This document shows, one piece after another, positions 10,006 through 23,797 of a DNA stretch of 64,000 nt. The notes below the pieces were generated by a model. That model searched no databases, was not told the DNA's origin, and worked only from the letters and a program-made list of their open reading frames with translations. The translations under genes were made by a program, and so were the position numbers. Source of the stretch: Fasciola hepatica (Eukaryota; Platyhelminthes; Trematoda; Plagiorchiida; Fasciolidae); NCBI GenBank assembly GCA_948099385.1, contig CANUEZ040000205.1:682001-746000 (forward strand). The letters are read 5' to 3'. Numbering within the stretch: the first letter of the stretch is position 1; the number at the start of each line of letters is the position of its first letter.

Positions 10006-13000
10006 TGTATAATATGATTGATCATGCAGCTTGAACGCTCAACTGAGCATTGAAATCCATGGAAGCATTGTACAGCTGTTTCATCCTCTAGGCACTCGAC
10101 TCATCAGCAGTGCACATCGACCGAGCCCCCACGGGCACTCCAACAACCGGTGAACCATTGTGAATCGAACAACTTAACAACACAAGGCTATCCGGGATGG
10201 CTCTCAACGCTTTGTTCAACATCTACACTACATGATATAGCACCGTTCCGAAACTCGCTTCAAATGTGAATGGTAAGAACCAGCTTCGCGCACACCGATC
10301 GACTCCTATGATGGATGACTTCTCTGTAGGGGCCTAAGTACAACCAACGCATTCCCAAATGAACAACCTACACAGCTTCCTTACTATGCATGCAATTGAT
10401 TAGTAGTACGAGTTAAGATCAGACTAGATTAGATTTGTATAATATGATTGATCATGCAGCTTGAACGCTCAACTGAGCATTGAAATCCATGGAAGCACTG
10501 TACAGCTGTTTCATCCTGTAAGGGACTCGACTCATCAGCGGTGCACATCGACCTAGCCCCCACGGGCACTCCAACAACCGGTGAACCATTGTGAATCGAA
10601 CAACTTAACAACACAAGGCTATCCGGGATGGCTATCAACGCTTTGTTCAACATCTACACTACATGATATAGCACCCTTCTCAAACTCGCTTCAAATTTGA
10701 ATGGAAAGAACCAGCTTCGCGCACACCGATCGACTCCTATGATGGCTGACTTCTCTGTAGGGGCCTAAGTACAACCAACGCATTCCCAAATGAACAACCT
10801 ACACAGCTTCCGTACTATGCATGCAATTGATTAGTAGTACGAGTTTAGATCAGACTAGATTAGATTTGTATAATATGATTGATCATGCAGCTTGAACGCT
10901 CAACTGAGCATTGAAATCCATGAAAGCACTGTACAGCTGTTTCATCCTCTAAGGGACTCGACTCATCAGCGGTGCACATCGACCTAGCCCCCACGGGCAC
11001 TCCAACAACCGGTGAACCATTGTGAATCGAACAACTTAACAACACAAGGCTATCCGGGATGGCTATCAACGCTTTGTTCAACATCTACACTACATGATAT
11101 AGCACCCTTCTCAAACTCGCTTCAAATTTGAATGGTAAAAACCAGCTTCGCGCACACCGATCGACTCCTATGATGGATGACTTCTCTGTAGGGGCCTAAG
11201 TACAACCAACGCAATCCCAATTGAACAACCTACACAGCTTCCTTACTATGCATGCAATTGTTTAATAGTACGAGATTAGATCAGATTAGATTAGATTAGA
11301 TTTGTATGATATGATTGATCATGCAGCTTGAACGCTCAACTGAGCATTGAAATCCATGGAAGCATTGTACAGCTGTTTCATCCTCTAGGGGACTCGACTC
11401 ATCAGCAGTGCACATCGACCGAGCCCCCACGGGCACTCCAACAACCGGTGAACCATTGTGAATCGAACAACTTAACAACACAAGGCTATCCGGGATGGCT
11501 ATCAACGCTTTGTTCAACATCTACACTACATGATATAGCACCGTTCCCAAACTCGCTTCAAATTTGAATGGTAAGAACCAGCTTCGCGCACACCGATCCA
11601 CTCCTATGATGGATGACTTCTCTGCAGGGGCCTAAGTACAACCAACGCATTCACAAAAGAACAACCTACACAGCTTCCTTACTATGCATGCAATTTATTA
11701 GTAGTACGAGTTTAGATCAGACTAGATTAGATTTGTATAATATGATTGATCATGCAGCTTGAACGCTCAACTGAGCATTGAAATCCATGGAAGCACTGTA
11801 CAGCTGTTTCATCCTCTAAGGGACTCGACTCATCAGCGGTGCACATCGACCTAGCCCCCACGGGCACTCCAACAACCGGTGAACCATTGTGAATCGAACA
11901 GCTTAACAACACAAGGCTATCCGGGATGGCTATCAACGCTTTGTTCAACATCTACACTACATGATATAGCACCCTTCCGAAACTCGCTTCCAATTTGAAT
12001 GGTAAGAACCAGCTTCGCGCACACCGATCCACTCCTTTCATGGATGACTTCTCTGTAGGGGCCTAAGTACAACCAACGCATTCCCAAATGAACAACCTAC
12101 ACAGCTTCCTTACTATGCATGCAATTGATAGTAGTACGAGATTAGATTAGATTAGATTAGATTAGATTTGTATAATATGATTGATCATGCAGCTTGAACG
12201 CTCAACTGAGCATTGAAATCCATGGAAGCACTGTACAGCTGTTTCATCCTCTAAGGGACTCGACTCATCAGCAGTGCACATCGACCGAGCCCCCACGGGC
12301 ACTCCAACAACCGGTGAACCATTGTGAATCGAACAACTTAACAACACAAGGCTATCCGGGATGGCTATCAACGCTTTGTTCAACATCTACACTACATGAT
12401 ATAGCACCGTTCCCAAACTCGCTTCAAATTTGAATGGTAAGAACCAGCTTCGCGCACACCGATCGACTCCTATGATGGATGACTTCTCTGTAGGGGCCTA
12501 AGTACAACCAACGCATTCACAAAAGAACAACCTACACAGCTTCCTTACTATGCATGCAATTGATTAGTAGTACGAGATTAGATTAGATTAGATTAGATTA
12601 GATTTGTATAATATGATTGATCATGCAGCTTGAACGCTCAACTGAGCATTGAAATGCATGGAAGCACTGTACAGCTGTTTCATCCTCTAAGGGACTCGAC
12701 TCATCAGCAGTGCACATCGACCGAGCCCCCACGGGCACTCCAACAACCGGTGAACCATTGTGAATCGAACAACTTAACAACACAAGGCTATCCGGGATGG
12801 CTATCACCGCTCTGTTCAACATCTACACTACATGATATAGCACCGTTCCCAAACTCGCCTTAAATTTCAATGGTAAGAACCAGCTTCGCGCACACCGATC
12901 GACTCCTATGATGGATGACTTCTCTGTAGGGGCCTAAGTACAACCAACGCATTCACAAATGAACAACCTACACAGCTTCCTTACTATGCATGCAACTGTT

Positions 13001-13470
13001 TAATAGTACGAGATTAGATCAGATTAGATTAGATTTGTATAATATGATTGATCATGCAGCTTGAACGCTCAACTGAGCATTCAAATCCATGGAAGCATTG
13101 TACAGCTGTTTCATCCTCTAAGGGACTCGACTCATCAGCAGTGCACATCGACCTAGCCCCCGCGGGCACTCCAACAACCGGTGAACCATTGTGAATCGAA
13201 CAACTGAACAACACAAGGCTATCCGGGATGGCTATCAACGCTTTGTTCAACATATACACTACATCATATAGCACCCTTCCCAAACTCGCTTCAAATTTGA
13301 TTGGTAAGAACCAGCTTCGCGCACACCGATCGACTCCAATGATGGATGACTTCTCTGTAGGGGCCTAAGTACAACCAACGCATTCCCAAATGAACAACCT
13401 ACACAGCTTCTTACTATGCATGCAATTGATTAGTAGTACGAGATTAGATTAGATTAGATTAGATTAGATT
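10006..13470 (+). repeat. R monomers without an obvious higher-order period
   Basis: Tract ends lie at 10435, 10866, 11302, 11733, 12168, 12604, 13035 and 13470, with lengths alternating among 430, 431, 435 and 436 bp. Most copies have CATCGACCTAG or CATCGACCGAG and GGCTATCAACG. The monomer at 12,605-13,035 keeps L-type ATGCATGGAAG. I see nothing here other than satellite sequence. Confidence 0.9.
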
Positions 13471-15194
13471 TGTATAATATGATTGATCATGCAGCTTGAA
13501 CGCTCAACTGAGCATTGAAATGCATGGAAGCACTGTACAGCTGTTTCATCCTCTAAGGGACTCGACTCATCAGCGGTGCACATCGACCTAGCCCCCAGGG
13601 GCACTCCAACAACCGGTGAACCATTGTGAATCGAACAACTTAACAACACAAGGCTATCCGGGATGGCTATCAACGCTTTGTTCAACATCTACACTACATG
13701 ATATAGCACCCTTCTCAAACTCGCTTCAAATTTGAATGGTAAGAACCAGCTTCGCGCACACCGATCGACTCCTATGATGGATGACTTCTCTGTAGGGGCC
13801 TAAGTACAACCAACGCATTCCCAAATGAACAACCTACACAGCTTCCTTACTATGCATGCAATTGATTAGTAGTACGAGATTAGATCAGACTAGATTAGAT
13901 TTGTATAATATGATTGATCATGCAGCTTGAACGCTCAACTGAGCATTGAAATCCATGGAAGCACTGTACAGCTGTTTCATCCTCTAAGGGACTCGACTCA
14001 TCAGCGGTGCACATCGACCGAGCGCCGACGGGCACTCCAACAACCGGTGAACCATTGTGAATCGAACAACTTAACAACACAAGGCTATCCGGGATGGCTA
14101 TCAACGCTTTGTTCAACATCTACACTACATGATATAGCACCCTTCTCAAACTCGCTTCAAATTTGAATGGTAAAAACCAGCTTCGCGCACACCGATCGAC
14201 TCCTATGATGGATGACTTCTCTGTAGGGGCCTGAGTACAACCAACGCATTCCCAAATGAACAACCTACACAGCTTCCTTACTATGCATGCAATTGATTAG
14301 TAGTACGAGATTAGATCAGATTAGATTAGATTTGTATAATATGATTGATCATGCAGCTTGAACGCTCAACTGAGCATTGAAATCCATGGAAGCACTGCAC
14401 AGCTGTTTCATCCTCTAAGGGACTCGACTCATCAGCGGTGCACATCGACCTAGCCCCCAGGGGCACTCCAACAACCGGTGAACCATTGTGAATCGAACAA
14501 CTTAACAACACAAGGCTATCCGGGATGGCTATCAACGCTTTGTTCAACATCTACACTACATGATATAGCACCCTTCTCAAACTCGCTTCAAATTTGAATG
14601 GTAAGAACCAGCTTCGCGCACACCGATCGACTCCTATGATGGATGACTTCTCTGCAGGGGCCTAAGTACAACCAACGCATTCCCAAATGAACAACCTACA
14701 CAGCTTCCTTACTATGCATGCAATTGATTAGTAGTACGAGATTAGATCAGACTAGATTAGATTTGTATAATATGATTGATCATGCAGCTTGAACGCTCAA
14801 CTGAGCATTGAAATGCATGGAAGCACTGTACAGCTGTTTCATCCTTGTTGGGACTCGACTCATCAGCGGTGCACATCGACCGAGCGCCGACGGGCACTCC
14901 AACAACCGGTGAACCATTGTGAATCGAACAACTTAACAACACAAGGCTATCCGGGATGGCTATCAACGCTTTGTTCAACATCTACACTACATGATATAGC
15001 ACCCTTCTCAAACTCGCTTCAAATTTGAATGGTAAAAACCAGCTTCGCGCACACCGATCGACTCCTATGATGGATGACTTCTCTGTAGGGGCCTGAGTAC
15101 AACCAACGCATTCCCAAATGAACAACCTACACAGCTTCCTTACTATGCATGCAATTGATTAGTAGTACGAGATTAGATCAGATTAGATTAGATT
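13471..15194 (+). repeat. 862 bp dimer in two copies (13,471-14,332; 14,333-15,194)
   Basis: Position 1 of each dimer has CCTAGCCCCCAGGGGCAC. Position 2 has GAGCGCCGACGGGC, GGTAAAAACC and GGGGCCTGAGTAC. The period is exactly 862 bp (tract ends 13470, 13901, 14332, 14763, 15194). The copies differ in patches. Position 1 of copy 1 has ATGCATGG where copy 2 has ATCCATGG. Position 2 of copy 2 has an L-like patch at 14,815-14,852. Confidence 0.85.
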
Positions 15195-15625
15195 TGTATG
15201 ATATGATTGATCATGCAGCTTGAACGCTCAACTGAGCATTGAAATCCATGGAAGCTCTGTACAGCTGTTTCATCCTCTAAGGGACTCGACTCATCAGCGG
15301 TGCACATCGTCCCAGCCCCCACGGGCACTCCAACAACCGATGAACCATTGTGAATCGAACAACTTAACAACACAAGGCTATCCGGGATGGCTCTCAACGC
15401 TTTGTTCCACATATACACTACATGATATAGCACCCTTCCCAAACTCGCTTCAAATTTGATTGGTAGGAACCAGCTTCGCGCTCACCGATCGACTCCTTTC
15501 ATGGAAGTTTTATCTGTAGGGGCCTAAGTACAACCAACGCATTCCCAAATGAACAACCTACACAGCTTCCTTACTGTGCATGCAATTGATTAGTAGTACG
15601 AGATTAGATCAGATTAGATAAGATT
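15195..15625 (+). repeat. Single R monomer between the dimer and the trimer
   Basis: A 431 bp copy with several private changes: GGAAGCTCTG, CATCGTCCCAGCC, CAACCGATGAACC, TTCCACATATACAC, CGCTCACCGATCG and TTTCATGGAAGTTTTATC. It resembles the first monomer of the following trimer in CATCGTCCCAGCC. Confidence 0.8.
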
Positions 15626-16913
15626 TGTATAATATGATTGATCATGCAGCTTGAACGCTCAACTGAGCATTCAAATCCATGGAAGCACTGTACAGCTGTT
15701 TCATCCTCTAAGGGACTCGACTCATCAGCAGTGCACATCGTCCCAGCCCCCACGGGCACTCCAACAACCGGTGAACCATTGTGAATCGAACAACTTAACA
15801 ACACAAGGCTATCCGGGATGGCTCTCAACGCTTTGTTCAACATCTACACTACATGATATAGCACCGTTCCCAAACTCGCTTCAAATTTGAATGGTAAGAA
15901 CCAGCTTCGCGCACACCGATCGACTCCTATGATGGATGACTTCTCTGTAGGGGCCTAAGTACAACCAACGCATTCACAAATGAACAACCTACACAGCTTC
16001 CTTACTATGCATGCAATTGATTAGTAGTACGAGATTAGATCAGATTAGATTAGATTTGTATAATATGATTGATCATGCAGCTTGAACGCTCAACTGAGCA
16101 TTGAAATCCATGGAAGCACTGTACAGCTGTTTCATCCTCTCAGGGACTCGACTCATCAGCGGTGCACATCGACCTAGCCCGCACGGGCACTCCAACAACC
16201 GGTGAACCATTGTGAATCGAACAACTGAACAACACAAGGCTATCCGGGATGGCTCTCAACGCTTTATTCCACATATACACTACATGATATAGCACCGTTC
16301 CCAAACTCGCTTCAAATTTGAATGGTAAGAACCAGCTTCGCGCACACCGATCGACTACTTTCATGGATGTTTTCTCTGTAGGGGCCTTAGTACAACCAAC
16401 GCATTCCCAAATGAACAACCTACACAGCTTCCTTACTATGCATGCAATTGATTAGTAGTACGAGATTAGATTAGATTAGATAAGATTTGTAAAATATGAT
16501 TGATCATGCAGCTTGAACGCTCAACTGAGCATTGAAATCCATGGAAGCACTGTACAGCTGTTTCATCCTCTAAGGGACTCGACTCATCAGCGGTGCACAT
16601 CGACCTAGCCCCCACGGGCACTCCAACAACCGGTGAACCATTGTGAATCGAACAACTTAACAACACAAGGCTATCCGGAATGGCTCTCAACGCTTTGTTC
16701 AACATCTACACTACATGATATAGCACCCTTCTCAAACTCGCTTCAAATTTGAATGGTAAGAACCAGCTTCGCGCACACCGATCGACTCCTATGATGGATG
16801 ACTTCTCTGTAGGGGCCTAAGTACAACCAACGCATTCCCAAATGAACAACCTACACAGTTTCCTTACTATGCATGCAACTGTTTAATAGTACGAGATTAG
16901 ATCAGATTAGATT
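15626..16913 (+). repeat. 1,288 bp trimer, copy 1
   Basis: Three monomers (431 + 431 + 426 bp). The first has GCATTCAAATCC and CATCGTCCCAGCC. The second has CTCTCAGGGAC, GCCCGCACGGG, CTTTATTCCACATATAC and GACTACTTTCATGGATG. The third has TTTGTAAAATATG, CCGGAATGGC, CACAGTTTCC and a four-unit tract followed by TATATAATATG. All these private variants recur 1,288 bp downstream in the same order. Confidence 0.93.
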
Positions 16914-18201
16914 TATATAATATGATTGATCATGCAGCTTGAACGCTCAACTGAGCATTCAAATCCATGGAAGCACTGTACAGCTGTTTCATCCTCTAAG
17001 GGACTCGACTCATCAGCAGTGCACATCGTCCCAGCCCCCACGGGCACTCCAACAACCGGTGAACCATTGTGAATCGAACAACTTAACAACACAAGGCTAT
17101 CCGGGATGGCTCTCAACGCTTTGTTCAACATCTACACTACATGATATAGCACCGTTCCCAAACTCGCTTCAAATTTGAATGGTAAGAACCAGCTTCGCGC
17201 ACACCGATCGACTCCTATGATGGATGACTTCTCTGTAGGGGCCTAAGTACAACCAACGCATTCACAAATGAACAACCTACACAGCTTCCTTACTATGCAT
17301 GCAATTGATTAGTAGTACGAGATTAGATCAGATTAGATTAGATTTGTATAATATGATTGATCATGCAGCTTGAACGCTCAACTGAGCATTGAAATCCATG
17401 GAAGCACTGTACAGCTGTTTCATCCTCTCAGGGACTCGACTCATCAGCGGTGCACATCGACCTAGCCCGCACGGGCACTCCAACAACCGGTGAACCATTG
17501 TGAATCGAACAACTGAACAACACAAGGCTATCCGGGATGGCTCTCAACGCTTTATTCCACATATACACTACATGATATAGCACCGTTCCCAAACTCGCTT
17601 CAAATTTGAATGGTAAGAACCAGCTTCGCGCACACCGATCGACTACTTTCATGGATGTTTTCTCTGTACGGGCCGAAGTACAACCAACGCATTCCCAAAT
17701 GAACAACCTACACAGCTTCCTTACTATGCATGCAATTGATTAGTAGTACGAGATTAGATTAGATTAGATAAGATTTGTAAAATATGATTGATCATGCAGC
17801 TTGAACGCTCAACTGAGCATTGAAATCCATGGAAGCACTGTACAGCTGTTTCATCCTCTAAGGGACTCGACTCATCAGCGGTGCACATCGACCTAGCCCC
17901 CACGGGCACTCCAACAACCGGTGAACCATTGTGAATCGAACAACTTAACAACACAAGGCTATCCGGAATGGCTCTCAACGCTTTGTTCAACATCTACACT
18001 ACATGATATAGCACCCTTCTCAAACTCGCTTCAAATTTGAATGGTAAGAACCAGCTTCGCGCACACCGATCGACTCCTATGATGGATGACTTCTCTGTAG
18101 GGGCCTAAGTACAACCAACGCATTCCCAAATGAACAACCTACACAGTTTCCTTACTATGCATGCAACTGTTTAATAGTACGAGATTAGATCAGATTAGAT
18201 T
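16914..18201 (+). repeat. 1,288 bp trimer, copy 2, with an L-type patch
   Basis: Read against 15,626-16,913, this copy repeats the diagnostic variants in order. Besides the base just after the tract (TATATAAT for TGTATAAT), the clear difference I found is three substitutions within nine bases at 17,666-17,681. Copy 1 has GTAGGGGCCTTAGTAC and copy 2 has the exact L haplotype GTACGGGCCGAAGTAC. Similarity runs about 110 bases past 18,201 and then ends where CATCGACCTAG replaces CATCGTCCCAG. Confidence 0.92.
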
Positions 18202-21200
18202 TATATAATATGATTGATCATGCAGCTTGAACGCTCAACTGAGCATTCAAATCCATGGAAGCACTGTACAGCTGTTTCATCCTCTAAGGGACTCGACTCA
18301 TCAGCAGTGCACATCGACCTAGCCCCCACGGGCACTCCAACAACCGGTGAACCATTGTGAATCGAACAACTGAACAACACAAGGCTATCCGGGATGGCTA
18401 TCAACGCTTTGTTCAACATCTACACTACATGATATAGCACCGTTCCCAAACTCGCTTCAAATTTGAATGGTAAGAACCAGCTTCGCGCACACCGATCGAC
18501 TCCTATGATGGATGACTTCTCTGTAGGGGCCTAAGTACAACCAACGCATTCACAAATGAACAACCTACACAGCTTCCTTACTATGCATGCAATTGATTAG
18601 TAGTACGAGATTAGATTAGATGAGATTAGATTTGTATAATATGATTGATCATGCAGCTTGAACGCTCAACTGAGCATTGAAATCCATGGAAGCACTGTAC
18701 AGCTGTTTCATCCTCTAAGGGACTCGACTCATCAGCAGTGCAAATCGACCGAGCCCCGACGGGCACTCCAACAACCGGTGAACCATTGTGAATCGAACAA
18801 CTTAACAACACAAGGCTATCCGGGATGGCTCTCAACGCTTTGTTCAACATCTACACTACATGATATAGCACCCTTCTCAAACTCGCTTCAAATTTGAATG
18901 GTAAGAACCAGCTTCGCGCACACCGATCGACTCCTATGATGGATGACTTCTCTGTAGGGGCCTAAGTACAACCAACGCATTCCCAAATGAACAACCTACA
19001 CAGCTTCCTTACTATGCATGCAATTGATTAGTAGTACGAGATTAGATCAGACTAGATTAGATTTGTATAATATGATTGATCATGCAGCTTGAACGCTCAA
19101 CTGAGCATTGAAATCCATGGAAGCACTGTACAGCTGTTTCATCCTCTAAGGGACTCGACTCATCAGCGGTGCACATCGACCGAGCGCCGACGGGCACTCC
19201 AACAACCGGTGAACCATTGTGAATCGAACAACTTAACAACACAAGGCTATCCGGGATGGCTCTCAACGCTTTGTTCAACATATACACTACATCATATAGC
19301 ACCCTTCCCAAACTCGCTTCAAATTTGATTGGTAAGAACCAGCTTCGCGCACACCGATCGACTCCTTTGATGGATGACTTCTCTGTAGGGGCCTAATTAC
19401 AACCAACGCATTCCAAAATGAACAACCTACGCAGCTTCCTTACTATGCATGCAATTGATTAGTAGTACGAGATGAGTTCATATTAGAAGTGTACAATATG
19501 TTTGGTCATGCAGTTTGAACGCTCAACTGAGCATTGAAATCCATGGAAGCACTGTACAGCTGTTTCATCCTCTAAGGGACTCGACTCATCAGCAGTGCAC
19601 ATCGACCGAGCCCCCACGGGCACTCCAACAACCGGTGAACCATTGTGATTCGAACAACTTAACAACACAAGGCTATCCGGGATGGCTCTCAACGCTTTGT
19701 TCAACATCTACACTACATGATATAGCACCCTTCCCAAACTCGCTTCAAATTTGAATGGTAAGAACCAGCTTCGCGCACACCGATCGACTCCTATGATGGA
19801 TGACTTCTCTGCAGGGGCCTAAGTACAACCAACGCATTCCAAAATGAACAACCTACACAGCTTCCTTACTATGCATGCAACTGTTTAATAGTACGAGATT
19901 AGATCAGACTAGATTAGATTTGTATAATATGATTGATCATGCAGCTTGAACGCTCAACTGAGCATTGAAATCCATGGAAGCACTGTACAGCTGTTTCATC
20001 CTCTAAGGGACTCGACTTATCAGCAGTGCACATCGACCTAGCCCCCACGGGCACTCCAACAACCGGTGAACCATTGTGAATCGAACAACTTAACAACACA
20101 AGGCTATCCGGGATGGCTATCAACGCTTTGTTCAACATCTACACTACATGAATTAGCATCCTTCCCAAACTCGCTTTAAATTTGAATGGTAAGAACCAGC
20201 TTCGCGCACACCGATCGACTCCTATGATGGATGACTTCTCTGTAGGGGCCTAAGTACAACCAACGCATTCCCAAATGAACAACCTACACAGCTTCCTTAC
20301 TATGCATGCAATTGATTAGTAGTACGAGATTAGATCAGACTAGATTAGATTTGTATAATATGATTGATCATGCAGCTTGAACGCTCAACTGAGCATTGAA
20401 ATCCATGGAAGCACTGCACAGCTGTTTCATCCTCTAAGGGACTCGACTCATCAGCAGTGCACATCGACCGAGCCCCCACGGGCACTCCAACAACCGGTGA
20501 ACCATTGTGAATCGAACAACTGAACAACACAAGGCTATCCGGGATGGCTCTCAACGCTTTGTTCAACATCTACACTACATGATATAGCACCCTTCCCAAA
20601 CTCGCTTCAAATTTGAATGTTTAGAACCAGCTTCGCGCACACCGATCGACTCCTATGATGGATGACTTCTCTGTAGGGGCCTAAGTACAACCAACGCATT
20701 CCCAAATGAAAAACCTACACAGCTTCCTTACTATGCATGCAATTGTTTAATAGTACGAGATTAGATCAGATTAGATTAGATTTGTATAATATGATTGATC
20801 ATGCAGCTTGAACGCTCAACTGAGCATTGAAATCCATGGAAGCACTGTACAGCTGTTTCATCCTCTAAGGGACTCGACTCATCAGCAGTGCACATCGACC
20901 GAGCCACCACGGGCACTCCAACAACCGGTGAACCATTGTGAATCGAACAACTTGACAGCACAAGGCTATCCGGGATGGCTATCAACGCTTTGTTCAACAT
21001 CTACACTACATGATATAGCACCGTTCCCAAACTCGCTTCAAATTTGAATGGTAAGAACCAGCTTCGCGCACACCGATCCACTCCTATGATGGATGACTTC
21101 TCTGTAGGGGCCTAAGTACAACCAACGCATTCTCAAATGAACAACCTACACAGCTTCCTTACTATGCATGCAATTGATTAGTAGCACGAGATTAGATTAG

Positions 21201-21213
21201 ATCAGATTAGATT
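18202..21213 (+). repeat. R monomers, mixed types
   Basis: Tract ends lie at 18632, 19063, 19489, 19920, 20351, 20782 and 21213. The copy at 19,064-19,489 shares ACATCATATAGCACCC and GATTGGTAAG with 13,036-13,470, 14 monomers upstream. The copy beginning at 19,490 opens with the variant TGTTTGGTCATGCAGTTTG, preceded by a degenerate tract (GAGTTCATATTAGAAGTG). No regular higher-order period is visible. Confidence 0.88.
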
Positions 21214-22505
21214 TGTATAATATGATTGATCATGCAGCTTGAACGCTCAACTGAGCATTGAAATCCATGGAAGCACTGTACAGCTGTTTCATCCTCTAAG
21301 GGACTCGACTTATCAGCAGTGCACATCGACCGAGCCCCCACGGGCACTCCAACAACCGGTGAACCATTGTGAATCGAACAACTTAACAACACAAGGCTAT
21401 CCGGGATGGCTCTCAACGCTTTGTTCAACATCTACACTACATGATATAGCACCGTTCCCAAACTCGCTTCAAATTTGAATGGTAAGAACCAGCTTCGCGC
21501 ACACCGATCGACTCCTATGATGGCTGACTTCTCTGTAGGGGCCTAAGTACAACCAACGCATTCACAAATGAACAACCTACACAGCTTAATTACTATGCAT
21601 GCAATTGATAGTAGTACGAGATTAGATTAGATTAGATTAGATTAGATTTGTATAATATGATTGATCATGCAGCTTGAACGCTCAACTGAGCATTGAAATC
21701 CATGGAAGCACTGTACAGCTGTTTCATCCTCTAAGGGACTCGACTCATCAGCAGTGCACATCGACCGAGCCCCCACGGGCACTCCAACAACCGGTGAACC
21801 ATTGTGAATCGAACAACTTAACAACACAAGGCTATCCGGGATGGCTCTCAACGCTTTGTTCAACATCTACACTACATGATATAGCACCGTTCCCAAACTC
21901 GCTTCAAATTTGAATGGTAAGAACCAGCTTCGCGCACACCGATCGACTCCTATGATGGATGACTTCTCTGTAGGGGCCTAAGTACAACCAACGCATTCTC
22001 AAATGAACAACCTACACAGCTTCCTTACTATGCATGCAATTGATTAGTAGTACGAGATGAGTTCAGATTAGAAGTGTATAACATGTTTGGTCATGCAGTT
22101 TGAACGCTCAACTGAGCATTGAAATCCATGGAAGCACTGTACAGCTGTTTCATCCTCTACGGGACTCGACTCATCAGCAGTGCACATCGACCGAGCCCCC
22201 ACGGGCACTCCAACAACCGGTGAACCATTGTGAATCGAACAACTTAACAACACAAGGCTATCCGGGATGGCTCTCAACGCTTTGTTCAACATCTACACTA
22301 CATTATATAGCACCGTTCCCAAACTCGCTTCAAATTTGAATGGTAAGAACCAGCTTCGCGCACACCGATCGACTCCTATGATGGCTGACTTCTCTGTAGG
22401 GGCCTAAGTACAACCAACGCATTCCAAAATGAACAACCTACACAGCTTCCTTACTATGCATGCAATTGTTTAATAGTACGAGATCAGATCAGATTAGATT
22501 AGATT
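21214..22505 (+). repeat. 1,292 bp trimer, copy 1
   Basis: Monomers of 435, 426 and 431 bp. The second ends in the degenerate GAGTTCAGATTAGAAGTG tract. The third begins ACATGTTTGGTCATGCAGTTTG, has CATTCCAAAATG and ends AATTGTTTAATAGTACGAGA. The same order returns 1,292 bp later, with scattered differences in the first monomers. Confidence 0.82.
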
Positions 22506-23797
22506 TGTATAATATGATTGATCATGCAGCTTGAACGCTCAACTGAGCATTGAAATCCATGGAAGCACTGTACAGCTGTTTCATCCTCTACGGGACTCGA
22601 CTCATCAGCAGTGCACATCGACCGAGCCCCCACGGGCACTCCAACAACCGGTGAACCATTGTGAATCGAACAACTTAACAACACAAGGCTATCCGGGATG
22701 GCTATCAACGCTTTGTTCAACATCTACACTACATGATATAGCACCCTTCTCAAACTCGCTTTAAATTTGATTGGTAAGAACCAGCTTCGCGCACGCCGAT
22801 CGACTCCTATGATGGATGACTTCTCTGTAGGGGCCTAAGTACAACCAACGCATTCACAAATGAACAACCTACACAGCTTAATTACTATGCATGCAATTGA
22901 TAGTAGTACGAGATTAGATTAGATTAGATTAGATTAGATTTGTATAATATGATTGATCATGCAGCTTGAACGCTCAACTGAGCATTGAAATCCATCGAAG
23001 CACTGTACAGCTGTTTCATCCTCTAAGGGACTCGACTCATCAGCAGTGCACATCGACCGAGCAACCACGGGCACTCCAACAACCGGTGAACCATTGTGAA
23101 TCGAACAACTTAACAACACAAGGCTATCCGGGATGGCTCTCAACGCTTTGTTCAACATCTACACTACATGATATAGTACCCTTCCCAAACTCGCTTCAAA
23201 TTTGAATGGTAAGAACCAGCTTCGCGCACACCGATCGACTCCTATGATGGCTGACTTCTCTGTAGGGGCCTAAGTACAACCAACGCATTCTCAAATGAAC
23301 AACCTACACAGCTTCCTTACTATGCATGCAATTGATTAGTAGTACGAGATGAGTTCAGATTAGAAGTGTATAACATGTTTGGTCATGCAGTTTGAACGCT
23401 CAACTGAGCATTGAAATCCATGGAAGCACTGTACAGCTGTTTCATCCTCTAAGGGACTCGACTCATCAGCAGTGCACATCGACCGAGCCCCCACGGGCAC
23501 TCCAACAACCGGTGAACCATTGTGAATCGAACAACTTAACAACACAAGGCTATCCGGGATGGCTCTCAACGCTTTGTTCAACATCTACACTACATGATAT
23601 AGCACCGTTCCCAAACTCGCTTCAAATTTGAATGGTAAAAACCAGCTTCGCGCACACCGATCGACTCCTATGATGGCTGACTTCTCTGTAGGGGCCTAAG
23701 TACAACCAACGCATTCCAAAATGAACAACCTACACAGCTTCCTTACTATGCATGCAATTGTTTAATAGTACGAGATCAGATCAGATTAGATTAGATT
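22506..23797 (+). repeat. 1,292 bp trimer, copy 2
   Basis: Again 435, 426 and 431 bp. Its third monomer (23,367-23,797) matches 22,075-22,505 in TTTGGTCATGCAGTTTG, CATTCCAAAATG and the AATTGTTTAATAG ending. Its first monomer has GATTGGTAAG, CACGCCGATCG, CTTAATTACTATG and the GATAGTAG deletion, which recur in the partial third copy at 23,798-24,232, after which the register is lost. Confidence 0.82.
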
